From assembly GCA_029718625.1 (NCBI GenBank), contig CM056385.1:23397282-23461281 (forward strand): a stretch of 64,000 bases of DNA. The letters are read 5' to 3'. The translations under genes and the position numbers were made by a program. Shown one piece after another: positions 33,366 to 51,266 of this stretch. This DNA comes from Synaphobranchus kaupii (lineage: Eukaryota; Chordata; Actinopteri; Anguilliformes; Synaphobranchidae). Position 1 is the stretch's first letter; each line of letters opens with the position of its first letter. The notes under the pieces are model-generated. The model had not been told where the DNA came from, searched no databases, and saw only the letters and a list, made by a program, of their open reading frames with translations.

Positions 33366-36300
33366 TAAAGTGAAGCAAGCAGTACAAGAGAAAAGCAGAG
33401 GATGAAAGAACGTATGAAAGGTGAAAATAAAGTGAGGGAGAGACAAGATGTGCACATCCAACCATTTGAATCCTGATGACATTTCTGTCAGGACAACTTG
33501 CGTATTGAATATATGAATTTAAATATAATGAATATACAATTATTTTGGTTTGGCACTAAATGGATCTGCTCTATGTACTTATAATACTTGCACCAGCATG
33601 CACAGGGATAAAAGTGTGCTATTGAGACCTCTTTCGCCATGCAATGGGAGTGAATGGAGAGAGAAAAAACTTAATTCTTCGTTGGCCAGTTGCTGTCCAC
33701 TGGAGCAAGTCATCTTGAATATGACGACTGATATTAGGCCAGGTAGCTATACAACATTATGTTCTAACAAAGTTCAGTATGCCTTTAAGGGCAACCAAAG
33801 AATAGACAAAGCAGAGCCTGGTTTGGTAAAGGCTGTTAACTACAAGGGCACGGGCTGTTGTTTGTGACCCAGTTCCTTCTTGGTTGGAGTCCATCCGTTG
33901 TTGTCCCAAACCCATTGTGAATGGAAAACCCAGGGCCGGTTGTAAGCATTGGCGGCATAAGTGGTCACCTACGGCGCAATTCATCTGGGGGGGGGGGGGG
34001 GGGGGCTCAGGGGGGGTCCGCAATCGCTATCTCCAGCAAACCATCCCCCCAATCTCAGCACACAATCTTGCCTAGGGCAGCAGAAAGGCTAGAGTCGTGC
34101 CTGGGGAAACCACATGAGTATTCTCTTTACCCGGGGATTAGCCTAGCGTCTTACTCCACTGGCAAACGAGCTTCAGTACCTTGAAATTTACATCTGCAGT
34201 ACTTTCAGTGGGCCTTGCATGTGTGACTGGGTTTCCACTCTGCTTGTACTTGAGCATATCTACTGTCACGCATTTGCTGTCCTCACTTCAACTGTAACAT
34301 TCACGTTGTGAAATTTACAGATTTCTCAGCCATTGTGTGCATGTGCTCCTGCTGCATTTAATGCTCTTATTACATTGGGCACAACTGGGCAGAGCTAATG
34401 CCCTTTGAGTGTTTCCCTGCACTTATGAGACTGTATTTCAAAGCAGCGTGATAATTAACATCATAGACATTCACACGGAAATCGGCAGCACCATGGCAAC
34501 AGTGCTGAAAAGAAGGAAACAGGGGAAACAAATCGGGAATAAGGACATGACCTTATCAATCACAATGTGCTCTTCTTCATCAAAACCACCACCGTCATCA
34601 TCAGTTGAAGAATATGCCATTTTGACAGAATATTTGAGCAAAAATTAACGGCAACACCGAATGGAGTAACTATGGCTCACTATGATTTACAGTGAAAAAA
34701 GTTTAGTATTTTAGGAGGTGGGCCTACATGAGACCTGTATCAGCTCTAAATAATGCCCATAATCTTTATATTAAGGATGCAAAATAATAACATAGCATAA
34801 GGAGGAATATGGTAATAAAGTTTTTAATGATTATGCAGAATTATAAAACTAATGATACAACATATAAGTCTGTCTAGGCGCTGTCTAGGCGTGTTCTGTG
34901 GCAGCAAGTTGCTATAAGCCGTTAATAATATTTACTTATGTTTATGAAAATGACAATTGTCATAAGGTTATTCAGGTGTTACACTATATAAGACCCACTC
35001 AAGTAAAGTTTTACTAATAATTCTGTCCCAGCCATTTTAGACATAAAGCAGAATTATTATGTTATTACTCTATATGACTGTTGAATGCCACCATTGAACA
35101 CAACCAATTAGGGCCATAGGGAGTTGTAGTTTCTCCCTGATCCCCTTGGAACTTGTGTAATCAGCTCGGTAACAGTACTGTGGCTGTATGAGATGATTTC
35201 CCATGTTTGCGAAGTTATTTTTGTTATCTACTAAAGAATTTTCACTTGCATTGTTTTCAAAATTCATTTTTAGAAAAAATTAAGAGGAATGAAGGGGAAT
35301 CATCAAAGGGAATGAGAGGAATCACAGGCTGCTGCAAAATGCAAATACTAAATATCCGCCATATAAAATATCGTTTTTTTCCTTCTGCATTATTGATGAA
35401 AACTGATATTATTGATTTGAATATTTCTTATAAATTCATACCGAAATACTGGTATTTTATTACAAGAGAATTTTGTATTTATCACCTAAAAGATAATTTT
35501 ATTTATTTATTTTATGGGGACACTGCCTTTGATACAAAGACATGGCAGATTTTAAAATGCAGTGTTTATAGCACTAGCTAAAAGCAATTATCAATATCAA
35601 TTATGAAAATAAAAAATAAAGTATCTGATTCTTAGTTCACACACAGGATGCCGGAGAAGGGTGTCAGAGCGTATGCACGTCCTCGGCAGTCAAATCAGTT
35701 TCCCTTGTGGGCTGCATGGGGTGAAATTTTAAAATGAATGTATCCTCTAATGCATAGCACTCTGCAAAGGAGACGGGATTTTAAATATGCTCCACACATG
35801 TTTCTACTAATCACTTATCTATTTTCGGATATAATATGAAATTATATTTGTTTTATTAAAAGCACGCAAGACTTCTATTGAAGTCATCAGCTAGCAGTTA
35901 TATATAAAAACGCAATTCTGAATTTAAACGTGTATGGCATTCAGTAGGGTCGGCTATATAATGAATTGTGAATACAGTTGTACCTTCAAATGCTCTGTGG
36001 CCTTCTCCTGTGAAGTTCATCTATGTCTATTCATTCTACCCTCAAGACCCCCAAGATCATTTTGCAGGGATTTTTCCACCTGTTCTGTCTGTGTTAATAT
36101 TCTTTCCTTAGTTGGACCGCCACTAGTGTCTTTTGTCCACATTATGTTGTAGGAATCTTTTTCTAAAATCATCTTTTCTTTACATCCTTTACTGTTTATT
36201 AATTCATTTAGTGTGTGATGTCATCCCAAGATGTTCTCCTCTCCATTGGTGTTGTATTCCTATGCTGTAATATGCTGTAAAAATCTCAAAATAAAATGAA

Positions 36301-36398
36301 TCACACCAATCCAGTATGAATAGCTTTGTTTGACAGTTTGAAACTAATTATATATTGCTCAACCTGACAATTGTAATGAGTCTAATGTCTAACGTGAG

Positions 36399-36437
<39 letters not shown>

Positions 36438-36783
36438 GAAATAGGAAAAAGAGAGAATTTGCTTTGTTCAGTTTATTTCCCGTCTTTCAGATCAGTCATT
36501 TGAGTTCCTGATTCACTGTGGTCAATCAAGATCCTATGGAACCGTGTCCTGGTCCATCAAAAACCTGGACCCATAATCATCCCTCACATCTAATTGGCTA
36601 CACAATCACTTGCATCAGCTACCCACACAGATTTTCAATTCCACTGCAAAAGTGAATTGAGTTCTCATTTTACTTGCCTGGTAAAATGAAGAGAGAGAAA
36701 GTCAGAGGGAGTGAGAGAAAGAGAGAGTGAGAGTCAGAGGCTGTGTGTGTGTATATGCATGTGTGTGTGTGTGTGTCTGTGTG

Positions 36784-36814
<31 letters not shown>

Positions 36815-37602
36815 TGTGTGTGCGCGTTTGTTTATGTGTGAAAATCTATTTCTGTCCATATCTCCTAGTCCTTGATGAGCCACCTTTGTGCTTATTGTTT
36901 TGTCAGCATTAGAAACCACACACTGTGGCTCCCTGGGAAACCCATGTTTTTAATGCACCTAATGGCTTTTACTTTTATTGTCAGCAGGAGCCTTTTAAGA
37001 CACCCCCTACCCTCCATCTGTGACTGGGAAAGGCCAGCTGACCCATCGAGGTCAACCCCCATTTTGTGCTCTATGGAGCGGACACACTATCCAAAAAGAG
37101 CTCCAGGCTTGCACATGAAACATGCTGTCGCACCGCCATACCACCTCCCCCCCAGGCCATGGCTACCCAGCCCTGAGTCACAGTTGTCACTCATGCTCCA
37201 CTCATACATTTCTCCCTTATTCACAAATAGAGGTGATTTAAAAAATATAAATAATTGGGAAAAAAAGAAAGAAAGAAAAAGCGCCCTTGACCAGAGGATG
37301 ACCATAATCACAATAATGGGGGGTTGTGGGTGGGGTGGGGTATATGGGGCTCCGCCATGTGTCTGGGAGCTTAAACATACCCTTCTTCTTTTACACTGCT
37401 TGAGTTTTTTAAGGCTTCTCAAACACAGCATTGTACAAAGGCATTAGTGCTAACAAAGCCGACAATTCCACATAACCCCGATCATACTCAGTTCTAATGA
37501 TATCAGTGACTAAAGGTAATAATAGGTGTATGCCAACACTGTTATTATAGAATCATTCTATGGGTAATCAAAAAGGATGTAGAACATGAACAAAATAATT
37601 AT
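33366..37602. other. Intergenic stretch with simple repeats; no gene recognised
   Basis: It contains a G19 run at 33987-34005, a (GATA)n run at 36400-36435 and mixed (TG)n/(GA)n at 36735-36825. Bases 33930-34080 (GGCGGCATAAGTGGTCACC) look like part of a dispersed repeat but cannot be classified. The rest is AT-rich. Confidence 0.45.
36400..36435. repeat. (GATA)n microsatellite
   Basis: About eight GATA units. Confidence 0.95.
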
Positions 37603-37604
37603 TA

Positions 37605-37918
37605 CACTGTCTGGCCAAAAATAAAGTCACTGTTGCACCTGTCATGCATAGTGCCCACTGTACAAGCCTCTGGAGGCAGTGTTATGATCTGGGGTTGCTT
37701 CAATTAGTCAGGTCTAGGCTCACCAACATTATGCTGCAATAAAATGAAGTCAGCTGAGTACCTGAATGTACTGAATGACCAGGTTATCCCATCAATGGGC
37801 ATATTCCAGGACAACAATGCCAAGTTTCATCGGGCTCAAATTGTGAAAGAGTGGTTCAGGGAGCATGAGGAATCATTTTCACACATGAATTGGCCACCAG
37901 AGTCCTGACCTTAATCAA
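37605..37918 (+). mobile_element. Tc1-like transposon relic with left terminus
   Basis: TA followed by CACTGTCTGGCCAAAAATAA, a typical Tc1-like terminus. The sequence then joins directly to a transposase part that reads SGGSVMIWGCF, later [18 protein letters not shown] and [14 protein letters not shown]. The N-terminal half is deleted. The region carries in-frame stops (CAATTAGTC after GCTTC) and ends near PPES, before the PDLNPIE motif. Confidence 0.75.
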
Positions 37919-38262
37919 CTTCTGGGCGAGATGTTAATCTGAGGTTCCAACTTACTGTGGTCATTAAAGATAACAAGGCACATTTTACACTGAGTAGGCC
38001 AGTGGAGGCTTCTCTGGGGTCTTGGCAAAACTCCAGATCTGGCATCTTATTATCTTCCAGTTTAAATGACTCACTCATCCCACGCTGTCCACCTCTAGTG
38101 ATTTGTGGTGAACATTCCGGCATAAAATGGCTACAGCCAGTACAGTCAGTGATATACTCTGGTGGTAGTTGCAGTGGGTTTCCCCCTGGGTCATATTTCC
38201 CAACCCCCTCCACACACATACGCACACGCACACGCACACACGTCTGCATGCACACGCACACA

Positions 38263-38264
<2 letters not shown>

Positions 38265-38334
<70 letters not shown>
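38265..38334. repeat. (CA)n microsatellite
   Basis: A 70-bp CA tract, preceded by CACACG-type interrupted repeats from about 38210. Confidence 0.98.
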
Positions 38335-38335
<1 letters not shown>

Positions 38336-38574
38336 TCATTGTACGGCAATTTGAAATCCGTGAAAGGGACTAAATGAATGCAATTCATTTTTATACTCAT
38401 TTTGAAATGTATTTGGATCTTTAATATTTAAGAATGATTTCTTTTAGTATTCCTCCCACTAATGTCTTACATCTGTCTGAAAGCCCTCCTCTCCACAAAC
38501 ACACACGCTCACACACCACCGCTAATTTGCTAATGAATATCATTTATTACTAAACTGTCTGACCATTATGAATT

Positions 38575-39880
38575 TTTGATTCAAGATTCAAGATTCTTTA
38601 TTGCCACGCAACAAAGTTGGTGGTATTTCCCAGTGAGCAAAAGTTGGAATCTAGACGTCTATACAGGGGTGGAAATCTAGGTTGAGACAATGTTTTGACA
38701 TAAATGACTTGGTTAACCCCAATATAGATCTGGTTTTACCTGGATATAGCCTGGCTATGTCCTATTTGGCTATGAAACGTTCACTTTTCAACCAAATGTA
38801 GTGGGGCTTTCACCTGAGCGCCTAGACAGCATTTCACCGACATTTCACCACAAAAATATTCACTGGGTTGTCTTGTTACAGCATCGTAGCTTCAGTTGAA
38901 ATACATATGGACAGCACATAAAAGACAGCCACATAGACATACACACCTACAAGTTACCAGGAAGACAGTGAAATGAATATGTACTGTTCATACCTCAGTG
39001 CAAGTGACAGCGTCAGCATAGTCATTAATCACAGTCCACGTAATGCACAGTTAGGATTAGTCGTGGGGGCTGAAGTGGCAGCTAGCCAGGACAGTTTTAA
39101 GATCTGATCGCTGTGTGACAGAAATTTATTGTGCTCATTTGATGTGTTAGATGTACAGATAGTTGACAGAGGGGAGGTCACAGCTGATAATCGTGGAGGC
39201 TTTGGTGGCAACCCTCTCAGGTTTCTTCCTGTGAAAAATGTCCATACCTCCATATTAAACGTACTGAGGATGTGAGGATGCTTTTGATGATGCCTCGATA
39301 AAACTGGATGAGCAAGTGTTGCTTGATCTGATATTTCTTTAGCTGCCTGAGGAATTGTGCAGTCTTTGTTGAGCTTTTTTTGCGGCGTGATTATTGTTGA
39401 TGTCCCATTTGAGAGTGTGTCTGATGTAGACGCGCAGGTATTTGAAGAAATCAAGGGTTATTGACTGACTGATTTGGAGTGGTGTCTTACTGTTTTTATT
39501 TTTCCTAAAGTTTAATGTTATTTCCATGGTTTTTGAAGTGTTGAGCTGGCGGTTGTTGATGTGACACCAGGGTAGTGCCTTGTTTACCTCCTCCCAGTAC
39601 TGGGTGTCATCATTGTCAGTAATGAGACCAATGATAGTTGTGTCACCTGCAAACTTAAAGGTCATGACAGAGTGATTGTGAGATGTAAATTGGTTGGTAA
39701 ACAGGGAGAAAGACATAGGGGAGAGCCCACAGCCCTGAACTGCACCAGTACTGATAGTCAGCGGGCGGGGAAGGCAGTGAGGAGTTTGGTTGGCTGCTAT
39801 CATCTTCAAATTGTGCATATAACTCTTTAAGCCTGTCAGGGAGACCATGGCCCTGTTCTGGTGGTGGTGATGGGGTGGGG
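38575..39880 (-). mobile_element. L2/CR1-type LINE relic, reverse transcriptase and 3' end
   Basis: The minus strand from 39848 decodes STGAVQGCGLSPMSFSLFTN, then FKFAGDTTIIGLI, WCHINNRQLNTSKTMEITLN and FFKYLRVYIRHTLKWDINNN. This is the palm domain and following part of a LINE reverse transcriptase. The catalytic FADD reads FAGD, so the first catalytic Asp is lost. A frameshift near 39360 moves the 3' part into another frame (39454-39029). The 3' end at about 38580 has the tandem ATTCAAGATTC often seen in fish LINE tails. An unrelated repeat may interrupt 38640-38880. Confidence 0.75.
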
Positions 39881-39929
39881 AGCAGTTGGGGTGCAGGCCA
39901 CTTAGTATAGTTGTTAATTTCCTTCAGAC

Positions 39930-40502
39930 TTTTCCATACAGCCCTATCACTAGCTGTCAGTTGTTTAGAAGGCTTACCAGAAGAAGGCCTCTGCTGTTAT
40001 CATACCACAAACATAAGCTCCTGGAGTTTGCTAAATGTTACCAGAATTTAGATTGGAATCGGATGCTATGGTCAGACGAGACAAAAATTTGTGAGTTTGA
40101 TGTAATAAGAGGCATAATTATGCAGAAAAGAGACTTATCCCCACTGTGAAGTATGGTGGTGGATGTGTGATGTTATGGGTGTTTCCTCCAAAGGTGCTGG
40201 GAACCTTGTTAGGATAAATGGAACCATGGATTCCATCAAATACCAGGAGATTTTAGACCAGAATCTGGCTGCTTCTGCCAGCAGACTAAAAGTGGGTTGT
40301 GGTTTGATCTTCCAGCAGGACAATGATCAAAACCATACCTCAAAATCTCTGACTACCGAATCAAGGTTTTGCAATGGACATCCCAGTCCTCTGAACTGAA
40401 CCCCATTGAAAACTTGTGGGGTGAACTGAAGAGGAGAGTTGACTAGTGAGGACCAAGGACTCTAATATTAATTGAGGTTGCCAATAGTTCTGGTGGGCAC
40501 TG
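39930..40502 (+). mobile_element. Tc1-like transposon relic, transposase C-terminal two thirds
   Basis: The plus strand reads RRPLLLSYHKHKLLEFAKCY, then NRMLWSDETKICEFD (first catalytic Asp in the SDE motif), [37 protein letters not shown] (second Asp) and, after a frameshift, [16 protein letters not shown] (Glu). The right end reads TGGTGGGCACTG followed by TA. The left terminus is missing or fused to the neighbouring LINE. The copy is dead because of frameshifts. Confidence 0.8.
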
Positions 40503-41089
40503 TAGTTAGGCAGTTCACTAGAGAAATTGCACTGGTTGAAGTCCCCAAGCAGTAATATTGCGGAGTGTGGATGAGTGAATTCTACTGTGTGTGTCTATTA
40601 TGTGCACCAACACTGAAATACATTATTTTAGGGCTATTCACCTGGTGCCCTGGGGTCAAAATGACTATACACCCTGCCATCGACTCACTGGCCCTTTAAT
40701 CATACAACCACTAATACTACCACTACTACTAATAATAATTATTATTACACATTTCGTATAAAGAAATATGCAGCTGAAAGTGCTCATTGGAATAAATTCA
40801 CTTGCATTTTTTGTGGTACAGTGTTACATAGTCTGAGCGCATGCAGAGAAAATTAAACATATTCAGGTCCTGATACATTAAGGGCTGTTGACAAAAGTAA
40901 ATTACATTTAAAATCAATTTTAAAATATAGCATTATGTTTATTGCATGTGTACTATTTAATCCCAACAAATTAGGAAAAGTCTTATAGGGTTCAAGATGA
41001 AAAAATAATGTTAACTGGAGACGTCAAACGTTGAATCAGGTCAACTTGACCCTGAACATAATATGGTATTCTACCAGTTACTGCTATTT
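40503..41089. other. Unrecognised AT-rich stretch
   Basis: No coding or repeat structure was recognised. Confidence 0.4.
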
Positions 41090-41660
41090 TGCTCTGTTCT
41101 TTGTTTTTGGAAGACCCAAGAACAAAGAATAGTTTTCCAACTGTCTAGTGATAAAAGTGAGCACTAGTTTTTCAGCATAAACCTGTGACAAATATGGTTC
41201 AACCTATAATGGTCTAACTTACAAAATGTTGCTAAAATGGAATAAGACACTTTAATATGTTGAAGGTTCAAATCAGCATCCATAACTACACCAAGAATTT
41301 AACTTCAGATTTGTTATTTGACACCAGAGTTTTCTTTTGGTCCAACAATTGAGGCTTCTGTCTTGTCTTGATTTAACTGAAAAATTAAGAGACATCCCAA
41401 TTTTATATCAGTGAGGCATTTTTCTATGCCTCACTGATATAACCTAATGTTTATTCCTCAGGTGACACACAGGCACGTACAATTGTATTTTATGAACAGA
41501 CAATGAAAATCAATACCACGACCACTTACTATTCTATGGAGCATATAAAAGGAAAGAGAAGTGGACCAAGGATGAATCCTTTTGGGACCCCACAAGTAAT
41601 GTCAGCCATTCTAGATTCAGGGTCTCTAAGACCAACCCAGTTTTTCTGATGATCACTGAG
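41090..41660 (-). mobile_element. LINE reverse transcriptase relic, second type
   Basis: On the minus strand the sequence reads, across frameshifts and stops, CGVPKG.ILGPLLFPFYML, then FHC where YADD should follow, then IEKCLTDIKLG, FQLNQDKTEASIVGPKE and LGVVMDADLNLQHIK. These are the ordered reverse-transcriptase motifs GVPQGSILGPLLF, YADDTQLY, LNxxKTEVxxxGPKE and LGVxxDxxLxxxxHI. The YADD codons are mutated beyond recognition. It differs in sequence from the LINE at 38575-39880. Confidence 0.65.
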
Positions 41661-43017
<1,357 letters not shown>

Positions 43018-43149
43018 ACTTTTCCCTTGGGAGAAAAGTCACTGAAGGCATCATCAAGCAACACCTTTGACTCTGTACTTGAATACATACTTGAAGCCTA
43101 TCGGTTAATCCATTGAGTGCTTCTCTGTTGTACAGGTTACACTCACAAG

Positions 43150-43625
43150 AATGAATGAAGATTCAGGGCTTCTGGGTGGCCCCAAGGTCAGGTATGGAAT
43201 CTGTACTCTGCTAATGCCAGCTGTGGCTAGAGACCCACAGGGCGATGCAGGGTTGTCTCCATTGTCGCCCAGGGATGTAGGGTGTCAGCCGGCCAGGATG
43301 ATTTCATCCCATCGACCACCGACCTCCAGCTTGATCAATTGGGTGCCCGCTGTCAGCTGTGGCTGACATCACGTGCATCGAAGGAGGGCACATGCTGGTC
43401 TGTACTTTCCTGAATCGATTGTGGAGGGTGCAGCAGTGAGCAGGATTCTATTTAGGGCCCCCCAACCCAACAATATAAATAATGCACGGTATATACTGTA
43501 TATTTACTGTATATTAGAATAATTAAGGTTCCCCCTGGCCCTAACCAGCCACTTATGTGGCTTACTGGGTCGAGCTTACTCTGGCACTGATAAATAAAAT
43601 TGGGAATTCCAAAAAGGGGGGAGAG
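43150..43625 (+). repeat. Possible dispersed repeat (SINE-like)
   Basis: The segment is less AT-rich than its flanks and ends in TTGGGAATTCCAAAAAGGGG, a tail style seen in some fish SINEs. It contains CAGCTGTGGCTAGAGACC and a second CAGCTGTGGCTGACATC. I could not identify clear Pol III boxes or target duplications. Confidence 0.3.
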
Positions 43626-43845
43626 AAAGGCAGGAAAATCATAAAAAATAAAAAAACATTATACTGTTTAAAACTCATATACTTCTATTTCAACCCAAAG
43701 TACTAAATCAGACTACATGCCACTTAGTATTCGATTAGCTGCTTAATCAAATTAATTGATTAAAATAAATGAGAAAACTGGCATGAGATTGTTCCTTGGA
43801 AATATTGCTCTAGAGTCTAGACAGTGCAGCAAGTCATAAATATAT

Positions 43846-47584
<3,739 letters not shown>

Positions 47585-47800
47585 CTACAAGTGAACAGTT
47601 AATATTGTAAATATGTCTTTGCCTTTGCAATAAAAAGACGTTCTTTAATGTGGGGAAAACATTCTTGTATGAGAAAACCATAACATGTGCACACTGTTTA
47701 AGTCCAAAATAAAATTACACTTTAGTACCTGGCGGGGATCGAATCCAGATCTCTCACATGGTAATGCTTGACATTTACCACTACACCAAAGCTTCTTGGG
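47585..47800 (-). repeat. tRNA-derived SINE-like copy A
   Basis: On the minus strand the head reads GAAGCTTTGGTGTAGTGGTA and later GGATTCGATCCCCGCC. These match Pol III box A (TGGTGTAGTGG) and box B at tRNA-like spacing. The body runs to TTTATTGCAAAGGCAAAGAC and on to CTGTTCACTTGT. It is too degenerate to fold as a working tRNA, so a SINE is likelier than a tRNA gene. Confidence 0.6.
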
Positions 47801-47924
47801 TAAAGTTATGTGATATAGGCTATAGGCCATTTGTCAGTGTATACGACAAATGGAACATTTGTTTCCATACTGCGTAACATTACCTGAAGTGGTGTCATCT
47901 GACTTTCACCATTTTGCTGTAGTA

Positions 47925-48150
47925 CAAGTGAAACATTGAACAGTTAATATTGTAGACATGTCTTTTGCCTTTGCAATAAAAATATGTTTGTTAATGTGAA
48001 AATAACATTTAAATCTAATAAATGAAAAGTATAACAGTTGCACATTGTTTTTGTCAAAATAAAACTTGTACCCTGGTGGGGATCTGACCCCAAATCCTCT
48101 GTGTGAAAGGCAGCAACTCTACCTAGTAGGCCACAGTAGCTTCATGGATA
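47925..48150 (-). repeat. tRNA-derived SINE-like copy B
   Basis: Same orientation and same body as copy A (shared plus-strand stretches AACAGTTAATATTGTA and GCCTTTGCAATAAAAA). The head is different: GAAGCTACTGTGGCCTACTA, GGTAGAGTTGCTGCC, then GGGGTCAGATCCCCACC, again with box A and box B layout. Confidence 0.6.
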
Positions 48151-50857
48151 GCATGAAGCCATACAGCAGTTTTGTCTGTGATTCTGCGATGTGTCCACAT
48201 TAGTTTGAAGCGTTTTTATTGGATGATGAGCTTGGGAAAGCAGGTATGCCATGTTGTTATCCAATGGGGAGAATTATTCTTTGAGGGTATGGAGGCAGGA
48301 AAAATAGGAAGAAGAAGAAGAAGAAGCAGCAGAAGAGGAAGGAGAAAAACTGGCAAAATAACCCAGATTTGGGGCTTTATTGTGTGGATGTGTGAAGTTG
48401 TATCTGAATGCTGCGTGGTTACATGAGGTCAGAACGTACAGAAGTTAATGTTTTTAAGGGCTGAGAGTCTGTGGTCATTGTGGGTTCTGTAGGAAACCCT
48501 GAGAAGTGCCAAACTCGCGGTGCTGTATAGGTATGGGGCATGCCCCGCCACACTGTAACTTGGCGGATGGCATACCTGCCATCCCAATAACACGTATAAT
48601 CCTGGGTGTTCAACGGTCACTGCAGGTTATTCAGCACTGTTAAATACCAGAGTGCCCTCAGACCAAGGAGGGCAGATTGAGATCCATTGAGAATTTCACC
48701 AGATTATGCACCATCTGAAATGCCAGCTGGTATTTTTCCATATATTTCACATCCTATTTTTTTCCCAACAGACTGGTGGGAAGAACTCACCAGCATTTTG
48801 ACTTTATTTTTTGGCTGGTGAGGCTTTTGAGTCTTAGTGCAGCCTGTTTGTTTTTTACATGGTGCAGTAATTTATGGAGTCCTGCTATGAGACGAAGTAT
48901 AACTGCATCAGGACAATCAGGAACCAATCAAGCCAATTGCCTACGATAAAGCCTAATCAGGAATCAAGGAATCAAAGAGCTCAGATTAAATTAAAACCTT
49001 CCGGAAAGCCATCTACAGGTCCAGAATAGGGTCCTTTGAGTCCTACTCAAACCCAGCTCTGTGTTCAGAAGTGCATGCTCAAAGGGCTTCAATGATTCCT
49101 CTCCTGTTCCAGAACAGGGGAGGGCTTGATTTTGCCACCCTTCTGAGAGATGTACAGCATTATATTTTTAGGAAGGTGATGACACCAAAAACAGAAGGGA
49201 AATAGAATCAGACATTTGTCATCAGTTTCTGAAAAGACTGAAATGACTGTTATTGATGGCAGTGCTTTTCTGTTGTTGGCACTGATGTACAAATGTGCTG
49301 ACTTGATGAGCCCTGGGTGAGAGAGGGGCGGGCTGAAAGAGGGTGAAAAGACAGAATTAGAGATGAATAATAGAAGTAGTGTAAAAACTAGAGTAGAGAG
49401 GACAGATATAGCCATAAATAGAGTACAGATAAAATTAAAATAAAGATAGAATAGAATCTAAGAAAGAGACTGCAAAGAAGAGGGAGGGAACGAGGTTGGT
49501 TAGCAATTAAGCTTGTCAGTGGAGTGAGAGGTTATGCACAGTGCAGCTGAGTGAGTCAGTGTATCTCTGCGTTAGGTGAAACATACCGTAGATCTGGGGA
49601 ATCACCTGCCTTCTTGAGTCATCCTCGCACCTCCCCTTAAAAAAGAAAACAAGGTCTGTCAGCAGGTGCAAACTGTGATGGAATTATCACACAAAAAAAA
49701 TCACTTTGGCACTTGGGATAGATTTTGAGCAGGAGTGAAATAATGAGAAAACACCCACTGTTTCAGACTCCCAGAAGCATCTTCATACCCAGCATGCATG
49801 ATATTCCCCTGCATGTGCATAAGCACCGCGGCCTTAAATATTGTAAACAGCCATTTACTTTATAACCAAACGTGTCTACATGGCTGCACATAGACCCAAT
49901 TCCCAACATACAAACAAGAGAGAGGAAATTAATTGGAGGGTTGTACTGCAGTTGTCTGGTCTGCAGTGCTGTATCACTTACCTTTGTGTAGAGTCTACAG
50001 TTTTGTGTGTAAGCAGCTTAGAAGAGGTTGCTGTCTTGGTAATGAGTGAAAGTGAAAGTCAGGATATTATTGGTCTACAACATTAAATGTAAGTTTGTTA
50101 TATGCCTACAGAACTCTCTGGCCATCTGCAATAGTTTAAATGGCAGCCGATTACATGCAATTTAAACCAAATTAACAGTGCCAGTTTGTTTATAATGCAG
50201 AGTAGCTGCAATCTCCATGCCAGAGTTACATAACACAAAGGAGTCTTGGCACAGGTCCACAGGGAGGGTCCATGAGCAATGATAAATTTATTTCCTTGCA
50301 GGCTTTAAATCGCCAAATAACAACACAAAAAAACACCAGGGCGGGGCAACAGTACAGCAGGTTGAAAATTGAAAAGGGAAAAGAGGGTGTTGTGGAAAAC
50401 TAAAAAAGCCCACCTGTTGATGTTAGCGTGTGACTAATTTACGGTTTCTGGCTAGCTTCTGACTAGTTAACAGTAAAGTCTACTGCCCTCCCAATTTGTC
50501 AGAATGTGCCAGCCTGCTACTTGTCACTGGGCAGAAGCACTTGAGTATCGGTGGCTCACTGGTCATCAATCAAATTGACAGGACAATGACAGTACATCTC
50601 TGTCTTAGGTACTCTCCCATTCCAAAGGAAAATTGCTGTTTTAGCTCAGTCAGTTCAGTAGCTAATGTTCCTTTATAATGAATACTAAGACGTTAGGATA
50701 ACATGAAGGGATGTTTTTAATTCTGCTTGCAGTACTAAATAGACTGAGCATGCAAGTAAAACACAGTTCTCCTGCTACACTGTGAGAGACTTTAAAAAGT
50801 TAAGGTGCCAATAGGGGGAGGAGAAACAAGCTAAGCAGTGTTCTGTATTGCCACTTT
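48151..50857. other. Intergenic stretch; nothing recognised
   Basis: A short AAG/CAG-rich run lies at 48308-48345. No gene or transposon end was recognised. Confidence 0.45.
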
Positions 50858-50865
50858 AAATATCC

Positions 50866-51266
50866 GGTAACAATTCATTTGAAGGGTCCTTTATAAGAGC
50901 TATATAACTTCTTCATATGCACTCATAGCACATTCATAAGCACTACATAAACATTCATAAGTGCTTATGTCAATGACCGCAAACAGGCATATGGTGTGTT
51001 ATGTCAACATTAATGCAGCAAGTGACATTACCATGAGATACCAAGTGAAATTACACACTTGGCATAATGATCTCATGTCGTTGCACTTGGTAAGTCATGG
51101 TCATGTCACTTGCTGCATCAATGTTGACATAACACACCATATGCCTGCTTGCGGTCATTGACATAAGCACTTATGAATGTTTATGTAGTGCTTATGAATA
51201 TGCTATGTAGTGCGTATGAAGAAGTTATATAGCTCTTATGAAGGACCCTTCAAATGAAGTGTTACC
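50866..51266. mobile_element. 401-bp near-perfect palindromic element with 8-bp target duplication
   Basis: The left end GGTAACAATTCATTTGAAGG and the right end (reverse complement GGTAACACTTCATTTGAAGG) begin arms that pair almost to the centre near 51066; for example GCATATGGTGTGTTATGTCA recurs inverted. Identical 8-mers AAATATCC flank the element at 50858-50865 and 51267-51274. Long fold-back arms and an 8-bp duplication suggest a hAT-related or similar miniature element. It has no coding capacity. Confidence 0.85.

Noticed and set aside
31495..33482. Three overlapping minus-strand ORFs of about 600-656 codons, and shorter plus-strand ORFs, Cys/Leu/Ser or Arg/His/Thr rich
   Set aside because: They are translations of the 26/27-bp tandem array in every frame. 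There is no non-repeat coding sequence, and the frames exist only because the unit lacks stops.
36872..37447. 191-codon plus-strand ORF
   Set aside because: There is no recognisable domain. It runs through simple sequence and G-rich repeats, and the opposite strand is also open.
47720..48140. Functional tRNA genes on the minus strand
   Set aside because: Box A and box B spacing is tRNA-like, but the acceptor and anticodon stems do not pair properly, and both copies share a long common body, so a SINE is more likely.
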